Below, one piece after another: positions 59,202 through 64,000 of a stretch of DNA of 64,000 bases (the first letter of the stretch is position 1; the number at the start of each line of letters is the position of its first letter). The DNA comes from Sinotaia quadrata (Eukaryota > Mollusca > Gastropoda > Architaenioglossa > Viviparidae), in assembly GCA_028829895.1 (NCBI GenBank), contig CM054178.1:89370058-89434057 (forward strand), given 5' to 3'. Below the pieces are notes generated by a model, which made no database searches, was not told the DNA's origin, and saw only the letters and a program-made list of their open reading frames with translations. Position numbers and translations under genes: made by a program.

Positions 59202-59790
59202 GATATGTATTAAATTGTAACATTTTTATATACATAGGGCGTATCATATCTTTAGGTAACGAACATCTGAGAATTGCCAATATTCTATTGATTCAGGATT
59301 GTTGAAATATTTATCTTGCTTTTGTTGTGACATGTGCATGTATTCTTTTGCAGAGTAGCGTGCATGTTAGTTAATGTTGATATATTTAAGCGTAGTTAAA
59401 TATGTCATGTTAGCTATTGATGATTTATTTAGTATTGTGTTACTGGATATTTCATTGTGAGAAGTCGACGTGTTATACCGCCAGCTAGGAGAGTTATCGG
59501 TAGTAACAGACTTCGGACTATTATATTTAGGGTGCTAAGTATAATGTGTAATGTTGTATGGTTGGAGCCGTGACATTACGAAAGCCTTGGAGACAACAGA
59601 TTGTAGCCAAGCAGGTGAACGTGTAACCAACGCGTAATTTATTTCGGAAGGTGTTCTGAGTAAATTCAATAATTTTTGTAAGGTCGTAGCCTAAAAGTTA
59701 TTGTGGGATAAAAGCGGAGTTTTATCGCCTACGGTTAGATACACAATCACGAGAGATATTTATTGTAGCCAGACGCGCTAAATAAATAAG
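59202..59790 (+). other. Untranslated leader of the retrotransposon
   Basis: About 590 nt without a long frame and with several short upstream ATGs. An in-frame TAA 12 nt before the ORF start shows the frame does not extend into it. Confidence 0.6.
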
Positions 59791-62700
59791 ATGGACACTT
59801 CGGATCTCGAACAGACTATTGCGAGTCTGAGAGAGATAGGTTCCTTGATCGGATACCGAACGGAAGACGAGTTAATGAACTTCGTTAGAACTGAACTAGA
59901 CTGGGAAGAGGAACGCGAAAAGAGGAGAGAGGAACACGCGAAAGAGTTAGAACGAATAAAACTCGATGGCGCGTTAGCGATGGAACGGATAGAGATAGAA
60001 GATGATCACCTTACGACTTTGATAGATCTAAGGGTCGATGAACGGATGGGGAGCTTACAGCTCATGGAGATTCTAAAACGCGAACAGAAGATAGGCATAT
60101 CACTAGAATATAGAGGTGAACAGCTACGTATTTTCGTCTTGCTAGCACTCAATGAAAAGGAAATAGAACACAGGGAAGAAATTAGATCTTCAATAAGCTC
60201 ACGAGCAAAACAGTTGTGTGATAAAGATTTCCAATTCAAAGGGGAAGGGAAGGCTGAAATACGAGATCTAACGTTCGAAATTAGAAAGTTGAAGAAAGAG
60301 AGGCTAGTGCTTATGGAAAGGAAAGAAAGTCTAGAATTAGAATGGTTGTGGACAGAAATCAAAACAGAGTCTAAATTTGCTGGTGACAGTACTGTTGACA
60401 AATTACGACAGGAAAGTCAGGCCGTGAACTTTGACTTGCCGAGGTCAAACGCCGCGAGCGTGGAGACTGACACACAGAAATTAGTCGCGCTACCGAACAC
60501 AGCAGACGAATTAGACAGTTTGATTGAAAACAAAAACAATTGTTTTGACGAAACCATTACAGTTCAACTTGCTAACCAGTTTACAGAAACAGTTAGCGCA
60601 CCAAAGCTTGATCTTGAAACAGAGACAAGAAAAGACACTGTTGTTAAGGACTTAATAACACGTGTAGAATTTGGACAAACACATACACCGCCGTGTACGT
60701 GTGACACCTCGTTTGACGGACTGAATGCGCATGATAAGATAGAGACAGATTCTATCGGTTGTGTACCGTTAAGGTGTGATGAAACTTCTAGCAACACAGT
60801 GACTGATTTTTCTGACAGGACAAGTATGCATGAGAAGATAGAAATGGGTTCTATCAGTTGTGTATTGTTGAAAGGCAGTGACACATCGACTGAGTCTACT
60901 GACCTAACTGTTAGTTTAAGAGAGAGTCATGAGAATGTTCTCGCTACGAAGACTGACATCGGTAGATCTCGATCTCCGATGATTGACGTGAGTCATGACG
61001 TAATTTTGGAACACAAGATTATTGCGTTATGCGAGGTTTCGAGTGCTAACACATTGACAGCCAGGGAAACAGAAGTATTTGATCCAGATGACAGCATAGG
61101 TAGCATTACAGACGAAGACAATGTGCCTATGATAAATTCATTTACTTCAGATGACATGACAGTTGTCAGAGCTGAGACAGAGTTCTTTTCCAAACGTGAC
61201 ATGGAAGAAGATATAGTCGAAAACTGTACAAGGACGAAATCTGGTATTTCTAACATAGGGATATTAGAGACGGTCAACGATAATGCATGTGTACTGACGT
61301 GTATGCACGCAGTTGTCGGAGACATGGCAGAACTGTCTGCAGATAAATCACTTAACGGAATTAGTGACGTAGACAGAAGCCACGGTACATGGACTACCTT
61401 TATTGACTCACCTGTTGAGATAAAGGAATGTCATGAGTACGTACCAAAAACTGAGACAAGTGGAAGTAAGGAGGAGGGGGTTTCATTAACTGATAGGTTC
61501 CTTGATTCACTGACGAAAAGTGCGGAGTGTAATCCTTGGTTGATCAAAGACACAGTACAAATGAGTGACAGAACTAGATCGATAGACAATGGAAACCGGA
61601 GTGACGGACTGATAACCAGATTAGGTGGGACATCAGGGCTGTTACTGACATCAGATGCAGAGAATTATGATAGAGGAAACAGTGGGAGTGTAGCCTACAA
61701 CACACATAGAGTAGACATAGCGGTGTTATTCATTGTGACAGGTAACATTCACTGCCAGTTAGTGACTGAGACTGACAGAATTCCCATCATAGATTCTGAC
61801 GACCTGATGAGAAGACATATTGAATTAACTGAGTCAGTGGAGACAGGCTATGTTAGTTCAATAAACGGTATGGTCCAGGGGAGACAATCAGTAACTCTTG
61901 GGGAGTTTAAGACAGAACCCTTGTTCATACAACCACGGGAATCTGACTTGCTAGCGAGTGAGTCTGACCACACAGTGACTAGGGAATACTCGAGTGGGGA
62001 GTTAGACAATTCTAGAGTCACAAAAGAGACACAGACTTATGTTGTCAAGGAGAGAGACAAATTGACAGACATAACAGTCGAACACCTAGTTGTGAATGGG
62101 TTAAAACAGAAAACAACTAGTGGGATGAGGTATTTCACTTCAGTCTATGATAAGATCAGGAGAATGGAACCTCCAGATTTAGAGGGGAAGCTAATGTTGC
62201 AATTCAGGTACTTCAGAGAGACTGGTAGCCGCGACAGAACACATTTGCAAACCTATGACGTTAGACTAGATGCGAAATGGACCCATAGTAGATCTGACGC
62301 CATTCCGACGAAAGACGTTGAGTGCATGCGAACTAGAGACGTTCAATGTGTACACAATGACGTAACTACAAATGCACGAAACACCAAGAGAGCAAATTTC
62401 CATTTGCGTGAGCTCAGTGACAAGGCTAAGAGCGATAGATTTGAAATTCAGACTTCGCATAGTCAACGCCACAGTGACACTGACATGATACGAAACGTAT
62501 CGAGAAGTTTGAAACTGTTAGACAGGGTAGAGACCAGTCATGCAGAAACTGACACTACCAAAAACATTTTAAACTTGACAAGTACTTTGGAGAGTTTTGA
62601 AAGAGATAAAACACTTCAGGGACGTACTTACCGGACAAGAAATGGAAAGTCTAAACTTGACATGCAATATATTGCACCTCACAGTGACATTCTGACGAAC

Positions 62701-62823
62701 AGAGTAAGAAAGAAAGAATACAGTTGTCATGCCGTAGACATGTTGACACACATGGACGATGACGTGTATTGGGATTGGGATAGAACTACGAAGATTGTGC
62801 TAGGCAGGATAGTGCAACAGTAG
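59791..62823 (+). CDS. Single retrotransposon ORF, Gag-like N-terminus, 1,010 residues
   Basis: This is an intact frame with ATG in good context (A at -3, G at +4) and an in-frame TAA 12 nt upstream. Residues 1-30 (leucine-rich, then GYRTEDELMNFVRTEL) followed by a charged coiled coil WEEEREKRREEHAKELERI up to about 190 resemble the start of Gag proteins of animal Ty3/Gypsy elements. The remaining ~800 residues are hydrophilic, rich in T, S, D and E and probably disordered. Two related blocks near 308-325 and 346-366 (DKIETDSIGCVPL and EKIEMGSISCVLL) show an internal duplication. A basic segment lies near 770-1000. I see no CCHC zinc knuckle, protease, reverse transcriptase, RNase H, integrase or envelope feature. 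An uninterrupted frame of this length implies recent selection. The particle-forming role is inferred from the first part only. Confidence 0.8.
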   Translation: MDTSDLEQTIASLREIGSLIGYRTEDELMNFVRTELDWEEEREKRREEHAKELERIKLDGALAMERIEIEDDHLTTLIDLRVDERMGSLQLMEILKREQKIGISLEYRGEQLRIFVLLALNEKEIEHREEIRSSISSRAKQLCDKDFQFKGEGKAEIRDLTFEIRKLKKERLVLMERKESLELEWLWTEIKTESKFAGDSTVDKLRQESQAVNFDLPRSNAASVETDTQKLVALPNTADELDSLIENKNNCFDETITVQLANQFTETVSAPKLDLETETRKDTVVKDLITRVEFGQTHTPPCTCDTSFDGLNAHDKIETDSIGCVPLRCDETSSNTVTDFSDRTSMHEKIEMGSISCVLLKGSDTSTESTDLTVSLRESHENVLATKTDIGRSRSPMIDVSHDVILEHKIIALCEVSSANTLTARETEVFDPDDSIGSITDEDNVPMINSFTSDDMTVVRAETEFFSKRDMEEDIVENCTRTKSGISNIGILETVNDNACVLTCMHAVVGDMAELSADKSLNGISDVDRSHGTWTTFIDSPVEIKECHEYVPKTETSGSKEEGVSLTDRFLDSLTKSAECNPWLIKDTVQMSDRTRSIDNGNRSDGLITRLGGTSGLLLTSDAENYDRGNSGSVAYNTHRVDIAVLFIVTGNIHCQLVTETDRIPIIDSDDLMRRHIELTESVETGYVSSINGMVQGRQSVTLGEFKTEPLFIQPRESDLLASESDHTVTREYSSGELDNSRVTKETQTYVVKERDKLTDITVEHLVVNGLKQKTTSGMRYFTSVYDKIRRMEPPDLEGKLMLQFRYFRETGSRDRTHLQTYDVRLDAKWTHSRSDAIPTKDVECMRTRDVQCVHNDVTTNARNTKRANFHLRELSDKAKSDRFEIQTSHSQRHSDTDMIRNVSRSLKLLDRVETSHAETDTTKNILNLTSTLESFERDKTLQGRTYRTRNGKSKLDMQYIAPHSDILTNRVRKKEYSCHAVDMLTHMDDDVYWDWDRTTKIVLGRIVQQ

Positions 62824-63521
62824 AAATAATGATTTGACACTTTCTTTGAATTTCATTATTTTCTCGTTGTACCGTAGTTGGTAGTTGTTATTGTAAATAT
62901 GTTAGACATTTCATAAAAACTTGGGACAAGCTATAACACTGATTGAATTGTGTTAGTGTTGTAACTCTGAATATGACAGGTGGACTGATAGATAGTTCAT
63001 TAGAGTTGGTAATTCACAAACTCTGATATTTGGTTGATACAGGAAATCAATATCTGGAACTTTTCATAACCTGCATATTGATAGTGTTGTTCATTGGAAG
63101 TCAATTTTCGATCACACTATTGTTGGATACGTATTCAGTGGAATTGGTTGATGTTGGATTTCTATTCTGAATAATCTGGTTAGATCAAACTAGGTTGTGT
63201 GTGAACTATTGATTATTGGGACAGATAGTGAGAATTTCAGAACATGTTATTCCATTGGATGGATGTCTATTCAATTAGACTGGACGCTTTTCTTAAATCA
63301 TTTTATTTGATTTTTTCTTAAATCATTTTTCTTTGATTTCTTGAAGTGAGAAATATTGTATGAGAGTGCCGTTAATCTAGAGTTGATTTTTCCGTCACGT
63401 TACATTATTTCTGGTTATGTTGAAATTTTTTAATTGTAAATTTTTTCTTCATTTTGCACTTCTACATTTTATAACACATAATTTGTAGGAGGCATTTATC
63501 TTTTGGTAAGATAAACGCCTC
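62824..63521 (+). other. Non-coding 3' interior of the retrotransposon
   Basis: About 700 nt of T-rich sequence without a long frame. A short frame near 63,029 reads LVDTGN, reminiscent of an aspartic protease active site, but is flanked by stops. A hairpin precedes the polypurine tract. Confidence 0.6.
63490..63520 (+). other. Hairpin next to the polypurine tract
   Basis: AGGCATTTATCT (63,490-63,501) pairs with AGATAAACGCCT (63,509-63,520) with one mismatch around a 7-nt loop. It ends directly before the purine run, so it may mark the end of the element's interior or structure its RNA there. Confidence 0.7.
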
Positions 63522-63534
63522 AAAAGCAAGGGGG
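63522..63534 (+). other. Polypurine tract
   Basis: AAAAGCAAGGGGG (one C) immediately precedes the TG of the 3' LTR, the position where plus-strand DNA synthesis of LTR elements is primed. Confidence 0.85.
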
Positions 63535-64000
63535 TGTGACGATGTGTGACAAATTCTGTGTCATGACCTCGTGACCCAATTGCTCGTTTCAAAATTAAAT
63601 TTTTGAACGGACCTTTGTTGAAATTCACCCGTGATACATCAGTATCGAGAGAAGCTTTCTAGCAAGGTCAGATTGTTGCATAACTTTAGGCCAGTGTCCA
63701 GCACCTTCGAGATCAACAACATACCACGTGAACGGTCACGTGATGCGTTCAATGCAGTTTCATAAAAATAATCATAAGGCGCCAAAACACTCACTCACCC
63801 ACAGACCGGCAGACATACAAGGCAGCTTTAACATAGCTCCGTCCCGCCGCCATACCAGAGTCGAAGATGAACCCGCGCTAGAGCAGTAAAATCTACTTTT
63901 AAGAGGTAACAATAACACGTCTACTTCTTACAGTATCTATTGCATTTATTGATTGTATTTTGTAATTGAATTGATGTATGTATTTTGTGCAGCTTAGCGC
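63535..64000 (+). repeat. 3' LTR, cut by the window end
   Basis: The first 466 bp of the 3' LTR, identical to 57,493-57,958. Identity of the two LTRs indicates a recent insertion. Confidence 0.93.

Larger units (their letters stand above)
57493..64000 (+). mobile_element. Young, apparently non-autonomous LTR retrotransposon (runs past the window edge)
   Basis: The 5' LTR is 57,493-59,179; the 3' LTR starts at 63,535 and is cut by the window. The two are offset by 6,042 bp, so the full element should be about 7.7 kb and end near 65,221. It contains a primer-binding-site candidate, one long ORF, a polypurine tract and LTR ends TGTGACG...ACGTAACA. There is no reverse transcriptase, integrase or RNase H in any frame of the 4.3-kb interior, so it probably depends on a related autonomous element. 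TG..CA ends and the sister solo LTR's 5-bp duplication fit the Ty3/Gypsy order. It is oriented opposite to the metalloprotease gene and starts 196 bp beyond that gene's first visible exon. Confidence 0.9.

Noticed and set aside
60006..62751. Minus-strand frames opposite the retrotransposon ORF
   Set aside because: Shadows of the plus-strand 1,010-codon frame.

Overview
The window looks like nuclear DNA of an invertebrate animal, most likely a marine mollusc or other lophotrochozoan. It is AT-rich, has one compact single-exon coding block, one gene split into many short exons with GT/AG introns, LTR retrotransposon copies, SINE/MITE remnants, and very many different minisatellites and microsatellites. 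The mollusc assignment is an inference from the style of the genome and the protease gene. No sequence search was possible. I see no rRNA or tRNA gene and no CRISPR array.

Layout. Positions 1-28,200 hold no gene I can defend. The stretch is AT-rich spacer filled with tandem arrays of unit 4-80 bp. A solo LTR at 21,789-23,366 has a perfect 5-bp target duplication. At 28,230-29,393 on the plus strand is an intronless 387-residue NHL-type beta-propeller protein, with a likely spliced 5' leader.

From 57,296 down to 32,264 on the minus strand I reconstructed a 13-exon gene for a secreted reprolysin (M12B, ADAM/ADAMTS-like) metalloprotease. It runs through prodomain, basic cleavage sites, zinc catalytic domain, disintegrin-like segment, a short cysteine-rich module and a stop. 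Its exons are mostly too short to stand out as open frames; they were found by chaining protein motifs with splice sites and intron phases, and all junctions keep one open frame of 601 residues. The first exon(s), with the signal peptide, are missing and should lie to the right of the window. The NHL gene and the protease gene are convergent.

From 57,493 to the window edge lies a young LTR retrotransposon: 1,687-bp LTRs, the visible 466 bp of the 3' LTR identical to the 5' LTR, a primer-binding-site candidate and a polypurine tract. It has a single intact 1,010-codon ORF with a Gag-like coiled-coil start and no recognisable protease, reverse transcriptase, RNase H or integrase. It appears non-autonomous. 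If the protease gene has an upstream exon, the element sits in one of its introns in antisense orientation. The solo LTR is an older, diverged relative of the same family.

The most notable points are the ORF-only LTR element, the protease gene with an altered zinc-binding motif and a duplicated exon end with its splice donor, and the highly homogeneous 45-bp array at 36,266-37,478.
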